Shown here: one piece after another, positions 10,839 through 21,539 of the stretch
How positions within the stretch are numbered: position 1 is the first letter of the stretch
How the letters are laid out: each line of letters starts with the position of its first letter
Assembly: GCA_963556255.1 (NCBI GenBank)
Contig: OY744615.1
Location: 12,532,115-12,596,114 of the forward strand
DNA: 64,000 nucleotides
Origin: Allolobophora icterica
Taxonomy: Eukaryota > Annelida > Clitellata > Crassiclitellata > Lumbricidae
Direction of reading: 5' to 3'
Notes under the pieces: model-generated
Told to the model about the DNA's origin: nothing
What the model saw: only the letters and a program-made list of their open reading frames with translations
Databases searched by the model: none
Made by a program: the position numbers and the translations under genes

Positions 10839-11129
10839 CAGTCATATTTCCCCCCTCTCCATTGTATCCCAGGTTCTATACTTGCCCTAAAATAGTTAAA
10901 TACGATTTTCTGTCGTATTGATAGTTAGAGGCTTACAAGCACAACATTCAGTAAGTCGAGGGTTGCAAGTGACCAGTTTAGAAAGACTGTATTTCAGGAG
11001 CATAGGTCGCATGGTAAGCTGACATGACTTCCTTGTGTTATAAAGCGCGTGTAATTCTGTGTTTGGGTCTTAGCAAAGGAGCTACTTTTAAAGACGATGA
11101 ATGATGGCCTACTGATGGGGTTGACTTAC

Positions 11130-11279
11130 TTATGACCGAGCTCATGAGTGACGGTGAAGGCGAGTGCAAGTCCTGTATCTTCGTTAATGTTGCAGCTGCG
11201 ATGCGGTTGGCACAGACCTGAGACCTGCGACAAGCCGAGTGTACTGCAAGGTTCATTCATTCGCGAACAGATGTTAACT
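11130..11279 (-). CDS. ADAMTS7/12: ADAMTS7/12-like gene, exon E6 (catalytic domain, start of zinc motif)
   Basis: Acceptor tgttacag, donor GTAAGT. The first base completes an Arg codon with E5, giving LFTR-VNIC. The peptide includes [30 protein letters not shown] and [10 protein letters not shown]. The last residues hold the first two zinc-ligand histidines and the catalytic Glu of HExxHxxGxxHD. The exon leaves AA, completed to Asn by E7. Strong similarity to the ADAMTS7/12 block around C-Q-P-H-R-S-C-x-I-N-E-D-T-G-L. Confidence 0.95.
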
Positions 11280-11357
11280 CTGTAACATATCACACACACG
11301 ATAAGAATGATAGATGCAAAATATAAAAATATATGTATATACATATTCAATTCATTC

Positions 11358-11405
11358 GTTCGATAATTTATATAGCGCCCCTTCAAGGAACTACTCAGAG
11401 AACTA
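11358..11405 (-). mobile_element. Short LINE 3'-end fragment (inverted)
   Basis: AATTTATATAGCGCCCCTTCAAG is the reverse complement of the shared LINE 3' end. The flanking 11410-11790 sequence shows nothing else I can identify. Confidence 0.5.
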
Positions 11406-11798
11406 CTCACATATATTTGGTTAATGTTATATTAAATTAGTCTGTCCCATGGATCACTGTGGACTCGCATACGCTGACGATGTGAACATGATCCACAACC
11501 GCACAACATATCAGGAGACCCGAGGACTAATAAGGAAACGCAGATTCTCGATCGGATAGAGGGTGAACCAACAAATGAAAATACTCGAGGGAACACCGTG
11601 TGACATAACGATTGCGGACGTTATGTTGAACAGATGATCCCATCGTAATAGAAATGCTGAAGCATCACATGCAGTGAGTCGTTATCTGTGTCGAACTGCT
11701 ACTGCATACAAAGTCACAGAGGTGAGCGGCCTTGGAGAGCCGTTATCATGTGGACCATCTGTCCTCATGGTCGCCTTCTGAACAAAAAGATGCTTTTG

Positions 11799-11799
11799 T

Positions 11800-11890
<91 letters not shown>
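11799..11890. repeat. (ACA)n-(TCA)n microsatellite
   Basis: Sixty bp of ACA repeats switching to 32 bp of TCA repeats, immediately before the MITE at 11899. Confidence 0.97.
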
Positions 11891-11898
11891 ACAGCAAC

Positions 11899-12153
11899 CA
11901 GTGCTTTTTTCTGCCGGAACGCTTCAAAACGGCGTTCCGGCACCTTTTTCAGCTAGTAAAAAATAATTTTGTTATTTTAATAAAATAATAATTTATTCAT
12001 TTTAATTTAATGTGACGTCAAAAATATTCTTGGGGTGGGTCTCACCGAGACCCATCCCAAACCCCACTCCCGGTTTTTCTTGGGCTTCACCCTCGATTTG
12101 GCCCTTCCATAATTGTTCAGTTCCCGAACTATATTTTCTAGAAAAAAGCACTG
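11899..12153. mobile_element. hAT-like MITE, family A copy 1
   Basis: 255 bp with termini CAGTGCTTTTTTCTG / GAAAAAAGCACTG. Inside is the palindrome-like GCCGGAACG..CGTTCCGGCACC. The flanks ACAGCAAC and TCAACAAC match at 6 of 8 positions. It is in opposite orientation to copies 2 and 3 and ends 69 bp from exon E5. Confidence 0.85.
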
Positions 12154-12221
12154 TCAACAACAACAAGCACTTGAGCAACATCAACAATAACAGTAACAAC
12201 AGCATGAAGCTATCTGTTCAC

Positions 12222-12346
12222 CTGGTGAATAGAATGGCGACATCGTGGTGGTTGGGATGTTTTTCGTCCTTAGGGTTCATGTTCATCTGCCACTTGCAGA
12301 AATTGCTTAGTGTGTGGTCCGCATGGTGAGTGATTTTCAGATCTCT
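12222..12346 (-). CDS. ADAMTS7/12: ADAMTS7/12-like gene, exon E5 (catalytic domain)
   Basis: Acceptor ttcaacag, donor GTGAAC; enters in phase 0 and leaves two bases. Encodes RDLKITHHADHTLSNFCKWQ, then HPNHHDVAILFTR. The segments L-K-I-T-H-H-A-D, F-C-K-W-Q and H-H-D-x-A-I-L-x-T-R are hallmarks of ADAMTS7/12-type catalytic domains. The cysteine in FCKWQ belongs to the conserved disulfide set. A hAT-like MITE ends 69 bp from the donor side. Confidence 0.93.
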
Positions 12347-12639
12347 CTGTTGAAAACCAGAACAAACGCCAAGACAATCAATCAGTCTCAATCTATCCAG
12401 AGAATTTCACCTCAAACACTTCAACATTCTACAAAGCTGAGTCCATCCTCTACTTCATAAACTCCGTAGCCTTATTACTTTGGCAGCGAACAAAGCCAAA
12501 GTAAGAATTTAGAGTTTACCATTTTTACCTGAAACTGTTGGATCGGCACAATCATAATTGCCACTTGAACAGCAAATTAAAACTGAGACAATTTAAAATC
12601 TTATTATATCTCGGAACATTTATATAACGCTCTTCATAG

Positions 12640-12815
12640 GAAGCTCTTGCCTTGATAGGGAACTCTTCCCTTGATAGGAAACTCTTCCATTGATATGGAA
12701 CTCTACCCTTGATAGGGAACTTTTTCCTTGATAGGGAACACTCTCCTTGATAGGGAACTCTTCCCTTGATAAGAAACTCTTCCTTTGATATGGAACTCTT
12801 ATCTTAATATAGGGA
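12640..12815. repeat. Tandem repeat, about 20-bp unit
   Basis: Roughly nine imperfect copies of CCTTGATAGGGAACTCTTCC. It lies just beyond the LINE 3' tail, in the E4-E5 intron. Confidence 0.85.
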
Positions 12816-13251
12816 ACTAAAGGAAAAGGTGCTGAAATGAGAAATAAAGTGTAATGGTGAACAACAGCCATGTTTGACCCCTTTTCATTCAATCAATCAA
12901 TCAATAGCTTTTTATTGAACCACACACAAATAACATAAACGAAGACATAATTAGCCATTTTGGTAATGAAAAGGTTTAAAATATTACAGGAATAACCAGT
13001 ATTAGAAGGCTATATAATGCTAATAGTGGGTCAATGGGAAGTCCTAAAGGGACCAAGGTCCCGCTAAAAAGGGCCCCCATTTACTTAGTTAAATTCATCG
13101 ATGGCCGTGTACATATGTCATTAAATACTTCTCGTTAGAAACACAAATCAGTAGATGATAAGCATCTGGCTGTCAAAATAATAAGTGGCATAAAAAGAGT
13201 AGAAGAGAAAGCTAAATGGGTGGCGGGGTGAGGGGTCGCAACAAGCTGTCA

Positions 13252-14715
13252 CTAGGCGGGCTGTCTAGTTAGTAAATACGAACGCAGTTTTTTTTTAAAG
13301 ACATAGTAACTGGGAATGTGGCGTAATTCACAGGGGAGATCATTCCACAATTTAGGCCCTAGTGAGATTATTGAGAATTTACGTATGTTAGTGCGTGCAT
13401 ATTGAATCTGGTAAGCGTTGGCTTTGTTCCTGGTGGAATAACGATGGAGGTCGGCAGTACTTTTAAAATAATTAATAAATGCGTTGGGTAACAAACCAAA
13501 AGTATAGCGGTGCATGAAGTCACAAATTTGATAAGTTGTTATACTTGCTAGAGTCATTAAACCCATGCTCTGGAACATTTGGGGGGTATGGGAGTTTCTT
13601 GGGGACCTGGTAATAACTCGAATAATACGCTTCTGTAAGACCACAAGTCGTTGCAAGTTAGACTTATAATTGGCTGCCCAAACTAAGTTACCATAAGAGA
13701 GATATGGGTACACAAGTGAATAGTAGAGGTTTAATAAAGTTTTGGTAGGGATGATTGAGGAAATTCGCGTGATAATCCCAGTGGTTTTAGCTATTTTATT
13801 AGCAATGTGGGCGATATGGACAGACCAGTTAACATGTTGGTCAATGTATATACCCAAAAATTTGACGGAGGAAACTTGGGGTATAGGTATATTGTCAATA
13901 AGGATTGGTTCATTCAGCTGGGGAATTAGTTTACGGCTTGAGGAGAACAATATGTAATTGGACTTGTTTATGTTTAGGGATAGTTTGTTGGCTTTAAACC
14001 ATTCCGAGATAAGGTTTAATTCAGTGTTTATGGTCGTTGCAAGTTGCTGAAGAGAAGAACCTGAGAGGAATACATTTGTATCGTCTGCAAAAAGTACGAT
14101 GTGTAGAAGTGATGAGGCTTTAGGAAGGTCGTTAATATAGATGAGGAATAGGAGAGGACCTAGAATGGATCCCTGAGGGACACCAAAGCGTATTGCTTTA
14201 GTGCTAGATATCTCTTGATTACATTTAACTTGCTGTTGGCGAGAGGACAAGTAGCTTCTGAACCAGGTGAGGGGTGTTCCCCGGATGCCATAATTCTCCA
14301 ATTTTTTAAGTAAGATTTCATGGTTTACAGTATCGAAAGCTTTGCTTAAATCGAGAAATACTCCAATGGAAATTTTATTAGTGTCAATAGCTTTTGTAAT
14401 TTGGTTATGTATATCTAGAAGAGACATCGTAGTGGAATGACCACTTCTGAAGCCATGCTGTAGGGGATATAAGAGATTCGTTTTCTCTACAAAGTTGTAT
14501 AATCTTGAGTAAACAATTTTTTCTAGTAATTTCGAAAAATAGGGTAGAATTGCAATTGGTCTATAGTTAGTTAAGTCGTTTCTATTGCCTTGTTTAAAAA
14601 TGGGGGAGATGATAGATGATTTCATACTTGATGGAACAGTACCAGTTCTCAGAGAACAGTTAATTATGGCAGCAAGTGGGTCTGCTATAAGATGCACAGA
14701 GGGTCCTACTTCCAT
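13252..14715 (-). pseudogene. LINE reverse transcriptase domain
   Basis: A 488-codon open frame. RT motifs in order: NYRPIAILPYFSKLLEK, QHGFRSGHST, VFLDLSKAFDTVNHEILL, FGVPQGSILGPLLFLIYIN, LFADDTNVF (catalytic FADD) and KFLGIYID. The open frame, still intact over 1.46 kb, shows that the copy is young. It is cut off from the endonuclease frame by a single frameshift near 14712-14720, so the element is not autonomous as it stands. Confidence 0.95.
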
Positions 14716-15991
14716 CAGTTCCCGTGCTATGTGAGAGTTTAATCTCCTGACTCAGGTGAATAATTTCCTCGGAAGAGGTAGGGTAAAGTGCAAAAGAATT
14801 GGGGATTGGAGGATCTAAGTACTCAGGAAATAGTCTAGCAGAGGGGGATATTTTGCTTGCTAAATCTTTGGCAATGGAGGAAAAGTAGGAGTTAAATTTG
14901 TCAGCTATTACAGAGTTATCCGTTATAGTATGATTATCAACAATAATCTCATTAATATGCGCATCATGGGTTTCAACGCTAATAAGGGATTTAATAAGTT
15001 GCCAGGTTTTTTTCAGGTCCTGATTATATCTAGCAAACTGGATAGCATAGTAATCCTGTTTGGCTTTGGTCTTAATTTTCTTAAAAGAGTTCCTATACAA
15101 GACAAATTTGGTTTTGTTAATTTCATTAGGAGTTTTTATATATTTCTTATAAAGTTTATTTTTCTTTTTACAGGAGATTAATAAACCATCGGTCATCCAA
15201 GGACTACTAGGAGAATTGTACTTCCTATTAACAACTTTACACATGGGAAATGCTGAATTATATGCCTGCTTATATTTAGTGAGAAACGATTCATAAGCTA
15301 GGTCAGAGTCAGGTGCATTGCATTGATGAAGTACAGTGGTGAAATCCAATTGCTCAAGATTTTGGTGAAATTGCATAATATTATTGCTGTTAATAATTCG
15401 TTTCATGGTATGCGAATTCCCATAGTTTAGGAGAGGATTTAAATCAAACCATACCATGACAGGAAGATGATCAGAAATGTCAATTACTAATATCGATGAA
15501 TGGATGGTTTTGAGCCAGATGTTCGTTAGAATGTTATCAATTAAAGAGGAGCTGGTTGTAGTTATCCTAGTAGGCCTACTAATGGTGGGAATAATATGAT
15601 GTGAAGACAGTATGTCAACATAACTACCAGTTGGGGCATGACTGGAGTGTTTCAATAGGTCGATATTAAAATCGCCTGCAATTACCACATCTTTATTTGA
15701 TTGACTAATCTTGGTTAGGACCTGGTCAAATTCGGAGTTAAAATTAAGAAGGGATTGGCCTGGAGGTCTGTAAATCACGCCTATAAGCAGTTGCTTTCCT
15801 CTATCGTTTGGTAAATTAATGAATAAACCTTCATAGGAGATATGATTTGATGGAAATTCTAAGAAGTGTGGCAGGGGATTAAACTGAATACCGTTTTTTA
15901 TGAAGAGACCTACGCCACCACCACCAAGTCCTATGGGTCTAGACTTATGAGTGAAAGTGTATCCTGGAATAGCAATTGACAATACATACAT
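14712..15991 (-). pseudogene. LINE apurinic-type endonuclease domain and linker
   Basis: Reads GGGGVGLFIKNG, IGVIYRPPG, VVIAGDFNIDLL, SRPTRIT and DISDHLPVM: the core, catalytic GDFN and SDH motifs of the exonuclease-endonuclease-phosphatase fold. The N-terminal catalytic strands are missing. The linker ends SHSTGTDG, where a one-base shift leads into the RT frame. Confidence 0.92.
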
Positions 15992-16037
15992 TCTGACTGT
16001 AATTCTGAGCAGAATGAAATTAATTATGCTTTCATAC

Positions 16038-16121
16038 CTCTTCGCTTTCCAGATACATGATTTTCACGAGAACAATGTTTACTGCGTTTCCGATGCTCGA
16101 GTCGTGAAACATTGTTGAAAC
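16038..16121 (-). CDS. ADAMTS7/12: ADAMTS7/12-like gene, exon E4 (catalytic domain)
   Basis: A small 28-codon exon, too short for an ORF scan. Acceptor ttttccag, donor GTATGA, phase 0 at both ends. The peptide VSTMFHDSSIGNAVNIVL continues directly from TIMNM of E3 and matches the M12B pattern (V-x-x-x-F-H-D-x-S-I-G-N-x-x-x-I). It ends YLESEE, just before the DLKITHHAD motif of E5. A LINE copy begins about 30 bp past the donor, so this splice site sits in a very short stretch of unique intron. Confidence 0.9.
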
Positions 16122-16283
16122 CTGGAAAACAGGGGAAAAAATACGTTGTAGAAATCTGATGTGAGGATTAAAAAGGACTAAATGCAACTGATCTATCATA
16201 GTTTACGCTCTTTATGCAGCTTCTTTGCCGATCAGAAGATAACGTTGCTAATCTGCGCTTCACCTGTAGCGAACGTATATAAT

Positions 16284-16536
16284 TATGTGTATATGTGTAT
16301 GTATGTATGTATGTATGTATGTATGTATGTATGTATGTATGTATGTATGTATGTATGTATGTATGTATGTATGTATGTATGTATGTATGTATGCATGCAT
16401 GCATGCATGCATGCATGCATGTATGCATGCATGCATGTATGTATGTATGTATGTATGTATGTATGTATGTATGTATGTATGTATGTATGTATGTATGTAT
16501 GTATGTATGTGTGCATGTATGTATGTATGTATGTAT
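16284..16536. repeat. (TATG)n microsatellite with (GCAT)n core
   Basis: About 250 bp of TATG repeats, interrupted at 16392-16437 by GCATGCAT units. Confidence 0.97.
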
Positions 16537-16738
16537 GAATCTGTGCTTTTGTACAGTGCATCTACGAAACTGTAAAACTCTGTGAACTGTTTTTAATGGA
16601 TCTAAGCAGGTTGGTCTTAACACAACTAGAAAAAAAAACAACTTGAGCAAAGTTAAAAGGGACAACATGTTTACAGCAAGAATTTCCAAAAGCGATGGAC
16701 CAACGTACAAGAGAGCACGGCGTTTTCATCTTGATATA

Positions 16739-18639
16739 GGGGAGACCGGGGCCAAATGCAACAGGTGTTGGTTGCAACACTGTCAATATTTAGGCGCTAT
16801 ATAATAGCAGCGTGAAATTAACTCATCTCCCTTGTGTAAAATAGTTTTTAGGTCAGTGTAACCTAATTTGTTTGCAGGAAGGCGGTAACGGCTACAGAAA
16901 ATAATTAAAAGTTTATTTTCGGCAATCGAAAGTAAGTTTTCCGGCTTTGTTTCCTTTCGTAATGTAGCTGAATGTTTTGGATCAATTTCGTGTGGTTTGG
17001 TGTCATAAGTGGGACAAGGCACGGGGCTTGAAAATGCATTTAGTCATTTTATTTAAAAACAACGCTGTCGGAAAATTTTTCCATAACAATATCTAGGCAT
17101 TGCTTCGGGGCTGGTTGCAACATTTTCATTGGGGTTGGTTGCAACATGTTGCAACCAACCCCATTCATTGTTTCAATAAACCGTGCTCATTATACTCGTC
17201 ACAATTACAGCACATTATATTCAGACATTATGTGCTTTGTACTATTATTGGTATTAATTGACTTATTTTAACCTTTTATACGCTTTAATCGCCTAATCTT
17301 TGCAGTTTTGTTAACCTAGATAGGCCTACTCTTTGTGACGATGAGAAACCGTCAGCGAAAAACTGATCGCGGTTCTGCTAGTAAAGAAACAATGACAAAT
17401 GAGGCGACAGAAGTTATTGATAATGGAACTAGTCTTAGACAGACTGCAAGAAGCCACAACGTTCATTATTCAACATTATGTCGATATATTCAGAAAGTTA
17501 AATCTTCTCGTGAGGCCAATGTGGCAATGCTTAATCCAGGATATAAATCGAACAGAAAAATATTTTCAGACCAACAAGAAAAATCAATTCCTGACTATTT
17601 GGTGTTGGCTGGTAACATGTGTTATGGGTTATCGCCTAAGGAAGCACGTGAACTTGCTTACCAATGTGCTACTAAATTCAATGTGAACTTCCCCGTCAAT
17701 GGTCTGCTAAGTCTGCTGCTGATGAGGATTGGCTTTCGGAATTTATTTTGCGAAATCAAGTTTTATCAATAAGCACACCAGAGGCCACGAGTTTAGCGAG
17801 AGCTATTAGTTTCAACGCTACTACCGTTAACTCATTCTTTGATAAACCACCTGCAGTTATTGATCGTCATAATTTCCAAGCAAGTGATATTTATAATCTC
17901 GATGAAACCGCAGTAGGCTAATGATGATTACTCTGAATTCCGTTTAAAACAGGGTGATTTTGTGCTGGTAAGACTTCAAGGACTTACAAATAGGCTACAG
18001 CTCATTTTGTGGCTCATATTGAAGACAGTTCATTGTCAGATGATTTAACAACGGGCGGAACTAAACGAGTCAATAGACAGATAGCATTCCCGTTTTCCTT
18101 TTGTGGTTACAATTTGAAGGCTTGAAATAGGCCTACAATTTTGAACTAAATAGTGAACATTCTTGACCTAAATAGGTAGAAGTAGCCTAGTCTAAGGGTT
18201 CTAGGGCCTAGGCCTATATCGCGCATATATCTCGGACTTTTTACTGACGATTATTGCAACAAAAATAGTTTAATTTTATTTTGATTTATGCTTTTGATTA
18301 CTTTTTATTTTGAATTTGTTAAGTTAATTACATCCTTGTATGTTGGCAGTGCAAAATATCGAGCATCAGCTGAATAACTAGACTATTTTCAATACTGTTG
18401 CAACGTTCCCCGGGGTCGTTGCAACCAACCCCGGTCCGGGGTTGGTTGCAACATTTCAGAGCCCTCTGTTCAATTAGCAATTGCGAGTACATGGATTGTC
18501 ATTGAGATCGTCACAATGGCTTGTTTTGTTGCTGAGATGTAAAGGTTATATAAGGCCTAAAATGATTCTAGGTTGTTCCAAAAATAAAAAAACTACACAA
18601 CAAAATATGAAAAGTGTTGCATCTAGCCCCGGTCTCCCC
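16739..18639 (+). mobile_element. pogo/Tigger-like DNA transposon, decayed
   Basis: 1.9 kb. Terminal inverted repeats start GGGGAGACCGGGGC at both ends and the element is flanked by TA dinucleotides, as expected for the Tc1/mariner/pogo superfamily. The ends carry several copies of GGTTGCAAC, some arranged as perfect palindromes (17131-17162 and 18418-18452). It holds a broken transposase at 17335-17925. Located in the E3-E4 intron. Confidence 0.88.
17335..17925 (+). pseudogene. pogo/Tigger-like transposase, truncated and frameshifted
   Basis: The first frame (17335-17772) encodes a psq-type helix-turn-helix: ATEVIDNGTSLRQTARSHNV, then STLCRYIQKVK, followed by FSDQQEKS, YGLSPKEARELAYQCA. A shift near 17695 leads into EDWLSEFILRNQ, PEATSLARAISFN and DIYNLDET, the tnp-CENPB/DDE start with the first catalytic Asp context. 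A stop follows shortly and the rest of the DDE domain is missing. Non-functional relic. Confidence 0.88.
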
Positions 18640-18934
18640 TACGGCAGGCAGCAGCTCCTGCAATATCTGCGGTTTGAGGTTGATATGCTGCTGTTATATT
18701 TTTTCGAGAGATTAACAATATTAGCATTGATTTATGATATCAAACAAACTCGTAAACACACTAATTAATTTAACTTTTTCAATAATTATCAGGGTCTATA
18801 AACTATCTCAAACAGAGAGGGAGTTTCCTATTTGAGAGGCAGCTGATAGGTGCTGGAGCAGATGGCTATAGTCTCGCGATGGTCACCTGTTACTGCTCAG
18901 ATTGTGTCTACCCCGTTCTTGGACAAACTACACT

Positions 18935-19060
18935 ACTACTATTACTTCTACTACTAGCACTAGCCCTACTCCTATATACTACTATACTACTATCACTATT
19001 ACTACTACTCCTACTGCTTCTACTACTACTACTAGTATTATTATTACTACTATTACCGAG
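18935..19060. repeat. Degenerate (CTA)n array
   Basis: Imperfect CTA/CTC trinucleotides about 150 bp from exon E3. Confidence 0.85.
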
Positions 19061-19215
19061 AACTGTTAGTTCCAGGTGTATTTCTTGCTTCCTAACTAAT
19101 TGTTGGCACATGTAGATCAGAGATGTACCATCTGGTAAAATGTATTAGTAATATTGATATTAGTATTAATAATGACAATGCAGCTACAACTCCGGAACGC
19201 TAGGACACCACTAAC

Positions 19216-19406
19216 CATGTTCATGATGGTAAGGACATAGTTTTCGATGTCTTCGTTCCTGTAGTATTCTACCATTGCTTGGTCTACCACCACAAGCGTT
19301 TCCACACTTCTTTCCAAGCTGATCGATCGCTTCCGTCGGGATTTGCCGGTTCCTTTTCTTGCTTTCGACTTTGAGTTTAGTGATCGTTCTCCATCGTTGT
19401 GTTCAT
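19216..19406 (-). CDS. ADAMTS7/12: ADAMTS7/12-like gene, exon E3 (furin site, start of catalytic domain)
   Basis: Acceptor acaccag, donor GTTAGT. Two leading bases complete a D codon with E2; the exon ends in phase 0. A basic linker runs into KSRRKRSIS, a consensus furin site, and is followed by [16 protein letters not shown] and YVLTIMNM, the N-terminal strand and helix of the reprolysin (M12B) domain. Human ADAMTS7 has a closely similar segment ([21 protein letters not shown]). Cleavage after RRKR would release the mature enzyme in the Golgi or at the cell surface. Confidence 0.92.
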
Positions 19407-21009
19407 CTGGTGTAAGAAAGAAACAGGTGGTTCGTCAACATTTCTCAGCAAGCAGTCTCGCCTGTCAAGACTAAGGAGCCAATCGGACTTGATTGAATGA
19501 TGCTTGGCTCGAATTAAGGAGAAATGAATTGACGTGGTTCAACGTCTGAATCGTCTGCGATTGAAGCTCTAACACAACAATGTTAAAAATCTGACGGACA
19601 TTCAACGATACGCAACTAAGTGGACATTACACTATAATACAAGACTTTCAGGCTATAAAACCTACAATGAACAATGGTACAGGGATTTATATTCTAATAA
19701 GACAAGTAAACGAGGATAAAAGCGGTCGCATCAAAACAAATCTGAGACCGGCTTCATTGTCTAGCAATGAAACGGCAATTTCATAATTATGGTGTTATGA
19801 ACAGGTCTTGGTAGGGACTGATTTTAACTGATCAGTTGGCAACAGTCACGAAGAAATCGTCCATTGGTGTCCACTTCATCCAGTTTCTGCAGGTTTAGGT
19901 GTGCAGCATGATAGAATGCTCACGTTTATTTAATTTAAATTTCAACAAAAATAATGAAGACACCACCAGTTATGGCCTGAGTGGTTCAATTTCTCTGCAA
20001 ACGATGATCAGCTGTAGAATATGAAACAAACTAGTATTCACGCAAAAATTCTCGTCTTCGACCCTGGGTTCACAGTGGCTGTTACATATTGCATCCAGGG
20101 TTCCAAATATGCACGATTACGCATTAAAATTCCTACTCAGTAATAATTATTAATTCGGTGTTTTAATCTGGAAGTCTTCACCGTCGCATTAAATTGGTTT
20201 TGGAAGAAAGACAGAAACCCGTTTCTTGCCGATATTACAACGTTTTGCATCTGGATCTTGTTATCAAGTGCAATTATATTTCTTTTCCTTCAGATATAGC
20301 AATTAACATTATTATCCATAGTTTATTGCTACATGATCCAAAACCGCAATCTCAACCTTTATGCCTGCAGCAATAAACGAATCTATATCTCGTGCCTGGT
20401 CCTTGATTAGAGCTCGATTTTCTCGGATTATCGTCGATACGACCTGCCTTTCAAAATTATGCTGTGAGCCTGCGTGAGTCATATTCGAATTATCGACAGT
20501 CTGGATATCTAGCAATTTTCATGGGCGTAGACTTCTTTACGCGCAGGAATGAAATGTTTTAAAACTGTTGTTGAACTTCGTTTAATTAAAACAAAAACGG
20601 CTGTTGTTAAACTTCGTTTAATTAAAACAAAAAAGACCATAGAGTTTTGGAATGCGTGCTTGCAACAACGGAGTGGAAATGATAAACGCTAAGAACAATT
20701 TGAACGCGGATACTAACGTACAAACCTACGTAGGTCTACTTACATACAGACATACTTAGGGCCTACATATGCACACATACACACATACACATAAACGTAA
20801 GACAAAAATAAGATTAGATTGGCGGAGCAGTGAAACACGAGTTGCTTGTTAGTATATTATCTGTATAAACACGTTGCTGTACACCAAAATGCGGTTTGCA
20901 ATTGGTTCCAATAAAGAATATTGTATTCTATTCTATATTATTAACATCAGAATATTATTACATTAAGTAAGTAATGTTCATGTACAAGTGTGTTTGTGCG
21001 TATGATATA
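19407..21009. other. Intron E2/E3, first part
   Basis: No gene seen. It contains a 35-bp direct duplication at about 20565-20632 (CTTCGTTTAATTAAAACAAA twice) and a retroposon-like tail AATAAAGAATATTGTATTCT near 20912-20935. Confidence 0.55.
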
Positions 21010-21341
21010 CAGGGACGTCATTTGGGGGGTAAGGGGATATTTTTCCCCCCGATTTTTGGAGAAAAAAAAGAAAAAATGGTGTAAAAAAGAAAATGAGGAA
21101 AACGAAAGGAGTAAAAAAGGAAAAAAAGAATCATTTGCAGCACTGGCTTACAGTTTTGCACATCTAGACTAAATACAAACATGGGCAGCGATCCAGATGA
21201 GTCGAAGGGAGAAGAACCCCACCTTTAACAGTGGGGGACACAGTGTACTGTTGTTCCACACACGGTTAAAAAATGTTCTCAATTTTTGTTCACCTTTTTT
21301 GCTTCCCCCAACTCCTGGAAAAACCTGAAATGACATCCCTG
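21010..21341. mobile_element. hAT-like MITE, family D
   Basis: 332 bp with termini CAGGGACGTCATTT / AAATGACATCCCTG. The 8-bp flanks ATGATATA and ATAATATA match at 7 of 8 positions. The interior is A/G- and T/C-rich with no coding capacity. Confidence 0.8.
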
Positions 21342-21539
21342 ATAATATAATGCTGTAGGACTATGTGTCCGTGTTGCTATCTGTGCGCATCGATGTGCAT
21401 GCCTGTGTGAATGCGCATGTGTGCGAGTATATATATATTTTTTGTGTGTGTTCATTCGTAGGTATAATGCTGTACATACTAGAATATATGTAGGCCTATA
21501 TCATTACTACTAACACCAGAACGGATAACATAGAAAAAC

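Larger units (their letters stand above)
12887..16005 (-). mobile_element. 5'-truncated LINE (CR1/L2-like non-LTR retrotransposon)
   Basis: About 3.1 kb on the minus strand, same orientation as the host gene. Order: endonuclease domain, reverse transcriptase, ~350-bp 3' untranslated region, (TTGA)n tail at 12887-12904. The 5' part of the endonuclease ORF is missing, as is usual for target-primed insertion. Family placement rests on the FSKLLEKIVYSRL, LSKAFDTVNHEIL and FADDTNVF motifs and the short-repeat tail. Found in the intron between E4 and E5. Confidence 0.9.
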
